A stretch of 52,172 nt of DNA from Armatimonadaceae bacterium (GTDB taxonomy: Bacteria > Armatimonadota > Armatimonadia > Armatimonadales > Armatimonadaceae): positions 1-52,172 of the forward strand of contig JAUJOK010000039.1 of NCBI GenBank assembly GCA_030447685.1. Direction: 5' to 3'. Under the pieces are notes generated by a model. The model had not been told where the DNA came from, searched no databases, and saw only the letters and a list, made by a program, of their open reading frames with translations. How positions within the stretch are numbered: the stretch's first letter is position 1; each line of letters starts with the position of its first letter. Position numbers and translations under genes: made by a program. Positions 7,134-14,562 of this stretch are shown piece by piece.

Positions 7134-8330
7134 TCAGTCCTCCAGCGAGCGCACGGCGTCCGCGATACGCTCGATACCGCGCTGAATGGTCTCCATGCCC
7201 GTTGCGTAGCTCAGCCGCATATACTCCGGCGCACCGAACCCGGAACCGGGAACCACAGCCACCTGCGCGTCCTGAAGCAGATAGTCCGCGAAATCGTCGG
7301 CGTTCCCGATAGTCCTGTCGCCGAAGCGTTTGCCGATCAGGCCGGAGACATTCGGAAACACGTAGAACGCGCCGCCGGGCGTGGTGCAGGAAATGCCGGG
7401 AATGGCGTTCAGGCCCATCACCAGTTCCTGACGCCGCCGGTCGAACTCGGCCACCCAGTCGTTCAGAAAGTCCTGCGGGCCGGTGATGGCGGCCAGCGCG
7501 GCGTACTGCGCGATAGAGGTAGGGTTGGAGGTCATCGAATCCTGAAGACGGCCCATCGCGGACACGATCTCCGCCTCCGCCGCCGCATACCCGATGCGCC
7601 AGCCGGTCATGGAGTAGGTCTTCGAGACGCCGTTAACGGTGATCGTGCGCTTTTTTATCTCCGGCCCCAGCGCGGCGATAGATACCGGCTCGTTGCCGTC
7701 ATAGACCAGCTTCTCGTAAATCTCATCGGAAACGACATAAAAGTCGTGCTCCACGGCCAGATCGGCCAGCGCGTCAATCGTTTCGCGCGGCCACATCGCC
7801 CCGGTAGGATTCGACGGTGAGTTCAGGATAAACAGCCGCGTGTTTTTGGTAACGGCGGCGCGTATCTGCTCAATGGTCGGAGCGAAGCCGGTCCTGTCCG
7901 TGGTGGGAATGATGACCGGCTTTGCGCCCGCCAGCTTGGCCTGCTCCGGGTACGAAACCCAGTAGGGAGCGGGGATAATGGCCTCGTCACCGGGGTTGCA
8001 CAGCGCCTGGAATATATTGTACAGAGAGTGCTTGCCGCCGCAGGAGACAATGATATTGTTGGGGCCGTAGGTAAGCTCGTTGTCGTGCTGGAACTTATCG
8101 CTGATCGCCTTCTTCAGCGCCGGAATGCCCGCTGACGGCGTGTACTTGGTAAATCCCTTCGCCAGCGCGTCCACGGCGGCCTGCTTGATATGCTCCGGCG
8201 TATCGAAGTCCGGCTCACCCGCCGCGAATCCCTGCACATCGATACCGTCGGCCTTCATCTGGTTGGCTTTGGCGGTAATGCCCAGCGTGGGGGACGGGGC
8301 GGCGTTTCGCGCCCGTTCGGAAAGAGTCAT
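7134..8330 (-). CDS. aspC: class I/II aminotransferase, aspartate aminotransferase type
   Basis: A 398-aa PLP-dependent fold-type I enzyme. The PLP-binding lysine is K237 in the context VSKTYSMTGWRIGY. Other family features are FAAGEPDFDTPEHI near the N-terminus, NSPSNPTGA, and VVSDEIYEKLVYDG. It most resembles the subgroup-I aspartate/prephenate aminotransferases; the exact amino donor is not resolvable. I chose ATG 8330 (MTLSERARN, GAGGG upstream). The frame extends to an ATG at 8378, but that would overlap the promoter. It is the first gene of the five-gene minus-strand operon. Confidence 0.88.
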   Translation of the reverse strand: MTLSERARNAAPSPTLGITAKANQMKADGIDVQGFAAGEPDFDTPEHIKQAAVDALAKGFTKYTPSAGIPALKKAISDKFQHDNELTYGPNNIIVSCGGKHSLYNIFQALCNPGDEAIIPAPYWVSYPEQAKLAGAKPVIIPTTDRTGFAPTIEQIRAAVTKNTRLFILNSPSNPTGAMWPRETIDALADLAVEHDFYVVSDEIYEKLVYDGNEPVSIAALGPEIKKRTITVNGVSKTYSMTGWRIGYAAAEAEIVSAMGRLQDSMTSNPTSIAQYAALAAITGPQDFLNDWVAEFDRRRQELVMGLNAIPGISCTTPGGAFYVFPNVSGLIGKRFGDRTIGNADDFADYLLQDAQVAVVPGSGFGAPEYMRLSYATGMETIQRGIERIADAVRSLED

Positions 8331-8364
8331 GCGGTTATGGTATCCCTCGTCGCTTTGTTTGGCA

Positions 8365-8394
8365 AGTATAACGCACAAAGCGGGCGCGGGTCAA
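8365..8394 (-). promoter_or_regulatory. sigma70-type promoter for the aspC-rnc-mtnP-sigma operon
   Basis: On the minus strand TTGACC (8394-8389) is followed after 18 nt by TATACT (8370-8365), about 35 bp ahead of the aspC ATG. There is no other good candidate upstream of this operon. Confidence 0.65.
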
Positions 8395-8457
8395 TGCGCA
8401 GCATGCGCTGCTTCCATTGTCCGGTTCGGAGTACAATAAAACCGGAGGATGTGAGCA

Positions 8458-8841
8458 ATGGAGGAACCGAAGATTGCGGTGACGCGGCGCGGCGAGGTGC
8501 CCAGCGACGGCTACGGCCAGGCGAGCATCCACTGGCTCGTCAGCAGGAAAACCAACGGCGCGCGAGAATTGACGGTTGGCATTACCACGCTCCCGGTCGG
8601 CGGCAGCAACCCGCGCCATCGCCACCCTAACTGCGAGGAGGCGCTGTACGTCCTTTCCGGCCAGATCGAGCACCACATCGAGGGAACCCCCAGCGTCCGC
8701 ATGACCGCCGGAGACGCCATCCTCGTTCCCCGCAATTTGATTCATCAAGCCGTCAACATCGGCGACGCTCCCGCCGAACTGCTCGTCTCCTTTTCCAGCG
8801 CCGAGCGCAAATCCGTGCTGGCGGATAATGAAGAGTTATGA
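8458..8841 (+). CDS. single-domain cupin protein
   Basis: A 127-aa single cupin barrel. The first cupin motif is visible (RHRHPNCEEALYVLSGQIEHH, with two His and a Glu metal ligand), and the second as GDAILVPRNLIHQAVNIGD with its His. It is probably a metal-dependent small-molecule-binding protein or enzyme; the substrate is unknown. The start ATG 8458 has GGAGG 8-9 nt upstream. It overlaps the next gene by 4 bp (ATGA), so the two are likely translationally coupled. Confidence 0.8.
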   Translation: MEEPKIAVTRRGEVPSDGYGQASIHWLVSRKTNGARELTVGITTLPVGGSNPRHRHPNCEEALYVLSGQIEHHIEGTPSVRMTAGDAILVPRNLIHQAVNIGDAPAELLVSFSSAERKSVLADNEEL

Positions 8842-10073
8842 GCGAGTTCACACGCTTTTTGAACCGCCCTGAGGGACAGACATTCGAGCGGAAATCCTGC
8901 TATGACAAAAGCAAGAAGCCGCCTGAGCGCCTGAACGCGCGTGACGTGGCCCGCCAGATCGCAGAAACCCTTTGCGCTATGTCGAACGCCGATGGGGGCG
9001 TTGTCCTTGTCGGGCAGGAGGACGTGCGCGAGGGCAGGGAGGAAACGGGGGAGATCAGCGGCGTCGATTATAATGAAACGACACTTGCACAGCTTCGGGA
9101 CGCCGGGCAGCGGTTGGTAGTGCCCCCGCTGAGAGATGTTTTCCTGCAGGAAAGCTTCGAGCAGGGCAAGCGTCTGCTGTTGTTTCGCGTCGACCCGCGC
9201 CCCACCACACACCATCTGACGGACGGACGCTGCGTGTTACGAATCGGCGACCGCAACGAACCCTACAGCGAAGTGGAGATTGCCCGCCTTAAAGAGCGGC
9301 AAAGCCCGTACGAACGTGTTCTGGTTCCTGCGGCGACGCTGGACGATCTCGACACGGACGCCCTCGCCTGGTTCGCCCAAAGGGTTGGCTGGACAGACAG
9401 CCATGCCGCACTGCTTGACGAATACAATTTACTTGATGGCTCGAACCTGAATCGCGCCGCTCTGCTGCTTTTTGCTCGGAAACCGGGCCGCTGGCAGGAT
9501 CATACCGACGTTACCATTGTTCGCTACGCCGGTAAAGAGCGCGGGCTGGGGCCAAATTATCGGGCGACGAGGCCAGCGCGTATCGAGGCTCCTCTTGTGC
9601 GGCTGATTGAAATGGCACATGCTGCCCTGGGCGATCACCTGATAAAGCGTATCGGCCTGCGCGACCTGTTTTTCGAGGAAGAACTGGAGTATCCCGAATT
9701 CGCCTGGCAGGAAGCCGTGGTAAATGCCGTCGCGCATCGCGACTATCTCCTCTCCGGTGCGGGGATAGAGGTCTGGCTCTTTGATGACCGTCTGGAGATT
9801 CGCAGTCCAGGCGAACCGCTGGTTCCGCTCGAAAAGCTCCAGGCAGGCGGAGGAATCCATTACTCGCGCAGCCCGCTTATCGCGCGCGTCCTGATCGACA
9901 GCGGCTATATGCGTGAGCAGGGCCCGGGCAACCCACGTCTCTTTCGCCACATGGAGGCTGCCTACCTCCATCCGCCTTCCTTCGCATTTGACGACATCCG
10001 CTTCATAGTCACCTTACTCAATACACCGGTAAATGACACTGAAACACGGCACAGGCTTCTCCGATTAGATTAG
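8838..10073 (+). CDS. AlbA_2/Schlafen-type ATP-binding transcriptional regulator, C-terminus lost
   Basis: A 411-aa protein starting with an AlbA_2 (Schlafen-like) domain: QTFERKS at residues 13-20, then the GGVVLVGQED strand. It is followed by a HATPase_c_4-like domain with EAVVNAVAHRDY (about 290-301) and DDRLEIRSPGEP (about 312-323). Relatives carry one or two winged helices after a stretch like the LLNTPVND seen here. In this copy the frame stops at 10073, and the winged-helix part survives only as a broken segment (next entry). Overlap with the cupin gene suggests a common transcript. Function is inferred as DNA-binding regulation. Confidence 0.75.
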   Translation: MSEFTRFLNRPEGQTFERKSCYDKSKKPPERLNARDVARQIAETLCAMSNADGGVVLVGQEDVREGREETGEISGVDYNETTLAQLRDAGQRLVVPPLRDVFLQESFEQGKRLLLFRVDPRPTTHHLTDGRCVLRIGDRNEPYSEVEIARLKERQSPYERVLVPAATLDDLDTDALAWFAQRVGWTDSHAALLDEYNLLDGSNLNRAALLLFARKPGRWQDHTDVTIVRYAGKERGLGPNYRATRPARIEAPLVRLIEMAHAALGDHLIKRIGLRDLFFEEELEYPEFAWQEAVVNAVAHRDYLLSGAGIEVWLFDDRLEIRSPGEPLVPLEKLQAGGGIHYSRSPLIARVLIDSGYMREQGPGNPRLFRHMEAAYLHPPSFAFDDIRFIVTLLNTPVNDTETRHRLLRLD

Positions 10074-10410
10074 CTCGATTAATCGCTCGAACAGAAGCGG
10101 GTGCTGGCAGTTGCGCTCCCTGATACGCAAAGGGGTCGCACGACTCACAGAGCCGCGCGGTCGTGTTTACGAAGTAGTGACTGAACCGGAGCGGGAATCG
10201 TTGCCGGAGACAGTTGCCGCTTTGCTTTCCGCGTTCGAGCAGCAGGAAACGCTGCCTAATCGTGTGTTGCGCGAAATCTGGGGGCTTTCCCCAACCAGTG
10301 CCTACGAGCGGGCCAAGAATCTGGTGGAAATCGGCTGGCTTGAACGCATTGGCTCGGGACGCGCGGCAAGTTATCGGCTTACAGAGCGAGCGAAAAACGC
10401 ACGGGTCTGA
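10074..10410 (+). pseudogene. detached winged-helix C-terminus of the AlbA_2 regulator
   Basis: After the stop of the AlbA_2 gene, one frame briefly encodes SLEQKRVLAVA, which fits the first helix of the expected C-terminal domain. Another frame from 10111 encodes LIRKGVARL and then a complete winged helix (about 70 aa, including LREIWGLSPTSAYERAKNLVEIGWLERI as its recognition region). The frames do not connect, and about 40 residues expected between the two pieces are missing. A short independent protein from TTG 10111 (99 aa) is possible, but I favour a decayed C-terminus. Confidence 0.55.
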
Positions 10411-10434
10411 ATGGTAATCACACGGGTCTCAAAT

Positions 10435-10451
10435 GTATAACATTGTTATAC
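10435..10451. promoter_or_regulatory. operator-like palindrome
   Basis: GTATAAC-ATT-GTTATAC is a perfect 7-bp dyad in an AT-rich 98-bp gap between the AlbA_2 remnant and the convergent membrane-protein gene. Just before it CACGGGTCT occurs twice (10400-10408 and 10421-10429). It could be a binding site or a leftover regulatory region; no promoter is obvious. Confidence 0.4.
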
Positions 10452-10508
10452 GAACCGTTTGATTAAGTGTTACCATAGAATCAAAACTATCCTCTACATC
10501 AAGAAAGG

Positions 10509-12593
10509 CTACCAGTTAATCGGATAGACGTTGATGCCGGTGAACGCGCCGATGGCGGTGAAGACGCCGCCGCCGATGAGGTCGCCCGCGATCAGGCCCA
10601 GGAAGAAGGGCAGCGAGGCCCGGTAAAAGCGCGCGCCGCCGTAGCGCAGGGCTAAGACCTTGAACAGCCAGGCCAGGAAAAACGGCATCCAGGTCGAGGT
10701 CATGGTGTTGGTGTTGGCGATGGCATAGCCGACGGGGTGGAACGGCCACCAGACGAAGTAGGAGCGAAGCACGATTAGCGCGGTGGTGACAACAAAGCCG
10801 AAACCGACCGCGCCGATACCGGGAAGGTCGGGCGGGACCGGGTTGCGGAGCAGGCTGACCAGGTTATCAAACGGGACGCGGCCCTGACTGGTGCGCCAGG
10901 CGTCCGTGCGCGCCTCCGCGCCATAGCCGTGCCAGAGCGTCAGCGCTATTAAAAAGGAGATCGTCAGGCCGACCACGGTGGCAAAGGCGATGGCCCAGAC
11001 GAGCGGGCGGCGCGGCGCGTCCCTCTCCTCGCCCATCTTCATCGCATCGAACTGGTGCGGCATCGGCATGCAGCGCAGGTCGAAGTTGGCGACGGCGGGG
11101 CGCATGAAGGCCAGCACCGTCAAATCGGCGGGACTGAGGAATCCGGTTCCGAATGTGCGCGACATCAGCGCGTTCACATCCACCTCCGGGCCGTACAGCC
11201 AGGCGTTCCCGGTTTCGGCGCGAATACGGGTTGCCGCCACCATGTAGATCAGCGCCAGCGTCACCAGAATCACGGCGATAAAGACCTGCATTCCCGCCGC
11301 GACGCAGAACCCGATCATGGCCGCCGCACACACTATCAAGCCGATCAGCGCGGTGCGGTAGCTCATCGGCTCATCGGAATCGTCGATGTCGGTCTGCTCC
11401 CCGAACGCCTTCTGCACGACCTGCTTCAGATAACCGCGCGCCAGCCACAGCGAAACCAGCGTCAGCGCCAGAAACGCCCCTGCGCCCTGATGCCCGAGAT
11501 ACGGGAAAGTTGCCTGCTGCGCCCCGGTCGTGCCCGCATCAATACCCGTCGCCGCCCCAAAAACCCGCTCCGCTCGGGTCACCAGGAAGAAGAACCAGCA
11601 GGAGAAGGTGACATCCACCGGAATCAGGTACGCAATACCGACGACAAACGGATAAAAAGACAGGGGCGTGCCGCCGATGGCGTTCCAGGGCGGCTGCGTA
11701 AACGCCGTCCCCAGATCGAAGTTCGAGCGCAGGTTGATCAGCGGGACGGTGGGGATGTTCAGCGCGAGCACGCTGAAGAGCAGTGTCGCTAGAGTGACCA
11801 TGCGCCCGACACGCAGCGAGAGCGGGTCAAACACGAACTCGACGACGTGCTCGGTGTTCATGCAGGAGATACCGAACGGCAGCACGAACCCCAGCCAGAA
11901 CAGCGGGCGGCGGAAGATCGGTGTTTTCTCCTCCATCATGGCCAGCGGCAGGGCGACTGTGGGGAAGGCCAGGCGCTCCCGGTCTACCCATTGCCGCCGC
12001 AATATAGAAACCACGCACAGCGACGCCCCGGCCAACGCCAGCATAAAGCCGATCCAGGCGGCCATCTGCGGCAGCCAGCGCAGCACCGGCACCTCGGTTT
12101 TACCCTTATAAAAGCCTTCCAGCGCCACCGGGTCGGTCTGCGCCATCCAGGGAGGGACGAAGCGGTGGAAGATACCCGCCCAGCCGTTTTCCACGGTGGC
12201 GTAGTGCCAGGCGGCGGCGACGGTCGGAATGACGAAGTGCAACTGTCCCGACGAGGAAAGCACCGAGGAAGTGGTCATCATCACATACACCACCAGCATC
12301 TCGGCGGGGCGCAGAGCCATCTCCGGCAGCAGTGCGCGGCACAGCAGGTTCACCGCCGTCACCACGAACAGCATCGAGAACGCGCCGACGGGAATGGAGG
12401 TGTTGGCGAGCGCGCTGTGCCCCTGCACGCCGCCCATAATCAGCTCGGCCCAGTGAATCCACAGGTCCACCAGTACCGTCAGCGCAATTCCCAGCAGCAG
12501 CGACCGGGGCGTCACCCCCGCCGCCCGCGCCCGTGAACCGAACCGCCTTGCCTGAACCCCGTCCTGTCCCTGCGTCCTCGCCACCGTCGCCAT
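10509..12593 (-). CDS. large polytopic membrane protein (DUF6785/DUF6784-like)
   Basis: A 694-aa protein with about 14 hydrophobic helices and short loops. It resembles the DUF6785/DUF6784 proteins common in Armatimonadota and Planctomycetota: TPRSLLLGIALTVLVDLWIHW near the start, VVYVMMTTSSVLSSSGQLHF, and a C-terminal VGYAIANTNTMTSTWMPFFLAW. It is placed in the inner membrane; transport is plausible but undemonstrated. ATG 12593 gives a short basic cytoplasmic tail before the first helix. No cotranscribed partner is evident; the intergenic repeat region lies directly upstream. Confidence 0.75.
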   Translation of the reverse strand: MATVARTQGQDGVQARRFGSRARAAGVTPRSLLLGIALTVLVDLWIHWAELIMGGVQGHSALANTSIPVGAFSMLFVVTAVNLLCRALLPEMALRPAEMLVVYVMMTTSSVLSSSGQLHFVIPTVAAAWHYATVENGWAGIFHRFVPPWMAQTDPVALEGFYKGKTEVPVLRWLPQMAAWIGFMLALAGASLCVVSILRRQWVDRERLAFPTVALPLAMMEEKTPIFRRPLFWLGFVLPFGISCMNTEHVVEFVFDPLSLRVGRMVTLATLLFSVLALNIPTVPLINLRSNFDLGTAFTQPPWNAIGGTPLSFYPFVVGIAYLIPVDVTFSCWFFFLVTRAERVFGAATGIDAGTTGAQQATFPYLGHQGAGAFLALTLVSLWLARGYLKQVVQKAFGEQTDIDDSDEPMSYRTALIGLIVCAAAMIGFCVAAGMQVFIAVILVTLALIYMVAATRIRAETGNAWLYGPEVDVNALMSRTFGTGFLSPADLTVLAFMRPAVANFDLRCMPMPHQFDAMKMGEERDAPRRPLVWAIAFATVVGLTISFLIALTLWHGYGAEARTDAWRTSQGRVPFDNLVSLLRNPVPPDLPGIGAVGFGFVVTTALIVLRSYFVWWPFHPVGYAIANTNTMTSTWMPFFLAWLFKVLALRYGGARFYRASLPFFLGLIAGDLIGGGVFTAIGAFTGINVYPINW

Positions 12594-12650
12594 TGTCGCC
12601 GCGCTCCTGTAGGCGGATAGTACCCGTTTTTGCCCTCAGCCCCGGATTGC

Positions 12651-12671
12651 CCTCTCCCGCCGCGGGAGAGG
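12651..12671. repeat. GC-rich hairpin of intergenic-repeat type
   Basis: Perfect 10-bp stem CCTCTCCCGC / GCGGGAGAGG with a single-base centre, adjoining the inverted-repeat element at 12668. Similar C-run/G-run stretches lie at 17379-17440, 20464-20500 and 45540-45590, all between genes. Confidence 0.6.
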
Positions 12672-12810
12672 GGTGCCTATCACGGCAGCAGCCCCGGCTC
12701 CGCACGAGAGTAAGAAGAACAGGCGTGGCGCGAAGCCATGGCACGTAACGTTACAGCCGTACCACGGGTAACGGGCGAAGCCGGGGTTGGTAACGCCACA
12801 GGCACCCCTC
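12668..12810. repeat. 143-bp element with imperfect terminal inverted repeats (MITE-like)
   Basis: The ends are exact inverted copies for 11 bp (GAGGGGTGCCT / AGGCACCCCTC), and the similarity continues inward for about 34 bp with roughly 26 matches, including the CCCCGGCT / AGCCGGGG blocks. The centre contains the palindrome GTAACGTTAC. There is no gene inside. No clear target duplication is visible, so mobility is only suggested. Confidence 0.5.
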
Positions 12811-13116
12811 GCGCGCGCCCGAAGGGCGGTTCAAATGCGGCTGCGCCGCTGGGAGAGCACCTCGGCAGACCGAGTGTGGGGGTGAGGGCTTTAATCCGCC
12901 ATTGCTCGGGGCGGGCTGCCCATCCCCCTGATCGATTGTGTCCTCGTTTATGTCGATGCCTTCCGCGTCCTGCTTGATCATCTCATGACCGCAGCAGCAG
13001 CGGGGAGCCTGGCTCGCCATGTTTTCGTCGCCGGGGCCGGACGTGACGGTGAAGGAGCAGCCGCACTCCTGGGCGACAAAGGTGTCGCCGGGCCGCATCA
13101 GAAATCGCTCGTTCAT
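12751..13116 (-). CDS. small Cys-rich putative zinc protein
   Basis: The first 60 residues look real: MRPGDTFVAQECGCSFTVTS, then CCCGHEMIKQDA, giving two Cys pairs (CGC and CCC-G-H) typical of rubredoxin-like or zinc-ribbon micro-proteins. The remainder of the 121-aa frame runs into the inverted-repeat element, and its sequence is of the low-information type produced by translating that repeat. The true C-terminus may therefore be degenerate. The start could be ATG 13116 or ATG 13098. Function unknown. Confidence 0.45.
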   Translation of the reverse strand: MNERFLMRPGDTFVAQECGCSFTVTSGPGDENMASQAPRCCCGHEMIKQDAEGIDINEDTIDQGDGQPAPSNGGLKPSPPHSVCRGALPAAQPHLNRPSGAREGCLWRYQPRLRPLPVVRL

Positions 13117-13203
13117 AGCCGCTCTTTACCCCGGGCCGTTTTATGGGAAACCGGTTCCCGGCGGCGCGGTTCTGCGGGTACAGTGTAGGATGGAGGCCCA
13201 TCT

Positions 13204-13825
13204 ATGACTGTGACTGCTCAAACCCCGCCGCGCACACTGGCCGATGTTCTGCTGCCGAGGACACACGGCACCGTCCCGCGCCGTGGTCAGTGACGTTCTG
13301 CTGATCGCGTTCTTTTCGCTGTTTGTCGCCGCCAGCGCGCGAATCGTTATCCCGCTGCCGTTCACCCCGGTGCCGATAACCGGGCAGACGTTCGCGGTTC
13401 TGCTGACGGGGATGCTGCTGGGAAGCCGTCGTGGGGCGTTGGCGCTTCTGCTGTATCTGGCGGAAGGGGCGGCGGGTCTGCCTGTCTTCGCCGGTGGCGC
13501 GGGCGGCGCGGCGCGATTCGCCGGACCGACGGGCGGTTATCTTTTCGCGTATCCGCTTGCGGCGGGCTTCGTCGGGCTGCTTGCGGAGCGGGGATGGGAG
13601 CGTCGTCCTTTCGGCGCGGCGCTGGCGATGTTCCTGGGCAGTCTGATAATCCTGACGCTGGGAACGCTATGGCTGTCGCTCTTCGTGGGTGGATTGGGAA
13701 CGGCGTTTATTCAGGGAATGCTGCCATTTCTTCCCGGCGATGTCATCAAGACTGCTCTGGCCGCTATGCTGCTGCCCGGCGGCTGGGCGCTCGTGCGGCG
13801 CATTCGCGGCGACGAAGATTTATAG
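13204..13825 (+). CDS. bioY: biotin transporter BioY, frameshifted near the N-terminus
   Basis: S-component of an ECF-type biotin transporter: six hydrophobic helices, with the family signatures IPLPFTPVPITGQTF and GPTGGYLFAYPLA. The start is ATG 13204 behind an excellent ribosome site (GGAGG, 7 nt spacing), giving MTVTAQTPPRTLADVLLPR. One extra base in CCC at 13275-13277 then moves the frame to a stop within 10 codons. Removing one C joins it in frame to RAVVSDVLLIAFF. The remaining frame is fully open to 13825. A shorter product from ATG 13244 would have a nonsense N-terminus. No EcfA/EcfT partner is nearby, as is common for BioY. Confidence 0.82.
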
Positions 13826-13854
13826 CCGCCGGGTTGTTATCGGTTTGCGCCGCG

Positions 13855-14562
13855 TCATCGCGAGCTGGCTGTCTCTTTTATCACCTGCCAGGGGATCAGT
13901 TCTATCCGACCCGTTTCCCCCGGTTCCACCATGCAGGAAAGCCAGGGCTGCGTCAGGTAGCCTTTTTCCAGATCACGACGCCGGATATGCAAATCGGCGA
14001 GGTAGAAGGCGGAAGGGCCTCCCGTAAACGACTCCGGGACGCGCATACGCCGGTGGGGCACCGCTATCTGGTTGTTTCCAAAGAGATAGCTATGAATCTG
14101 ATGGAGAGCGGGTTCCGGCGCAGGAGGAAGCTCGCTTAATGCGCTCATACGCATGGCCAGAGTCTCCATGTGCTGCGGCGTGATACGGCCCGCCTCGTGG
14201 AAAGAAAAAAGAACCGAGCAGGGCAGTATCTGATTTCGTCGGCCCGGCTGAAAAAGAAGCGTGTTCGCCAGAATTACCAGAACATCAATGGGCACGCTGC
14301 GCTCGGCGGCGGCCATCTGTTTCTGGTGTTCTTTCTTTCTGTGGAGATGCAGCAGGACGGCTCCCACAAGACCGATGGGGAGCGGGGTCGTTATGGGGGT
14401 GGCGTCTTTCACGACTACGCTGAGCACCATCAGGACGCAGCCCAGCAACCCTAAGAGGACGAGAAATCCGACCATAATCCAATGGGCTATCCGGTCGGCC
14501 AAAGGCCCTCGCTGCTCGCGGGTAAGGTAGGCAAGATATCGTTCTTTAATATCAGGAGTCAT
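13855..14562 (-). CDS. two-helix membrane protein coupled to the Pnkp-like gene
   Basis: A 235-aa protein of unknown family. After a charged N-terminus there are two adjacent membrane helices (about residues 28-50 and 60-75, separated by VKDATPITTP), then a soluble domain of about 150 residues rich in His and Arg (HLHRKKEHQKQ, HIRRRDLEKGY). Its ATG shares one base with the stop of the upstream kinase-phosphatase gene (TAATG), so the two are translationally coupled. This suggests a membrane-anchored partner, but no function can be assigned from sequence. Confidence 0.65.
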   Translation of the reverse strand: MTPDIKERYLAYLTREQRGPLADRIAHWIMVGFLVLLGLLGCVLMVLSVVVKDATPITTPLPIGLVGAVLLHLHRKKEHQKQMAAAERSVPIDVLVILANTLLFQPGRRNQILPCSVLFSFHEAGRITPQHMETLAMRMSALSELPPAPEPALHQIHSYLFGNNQIAVPHRRMRVPESFTGGPSAFYLADLHIRRRDLEKGYLTQPWLSCMVEPGETGRIELIPWQVIKETASSR

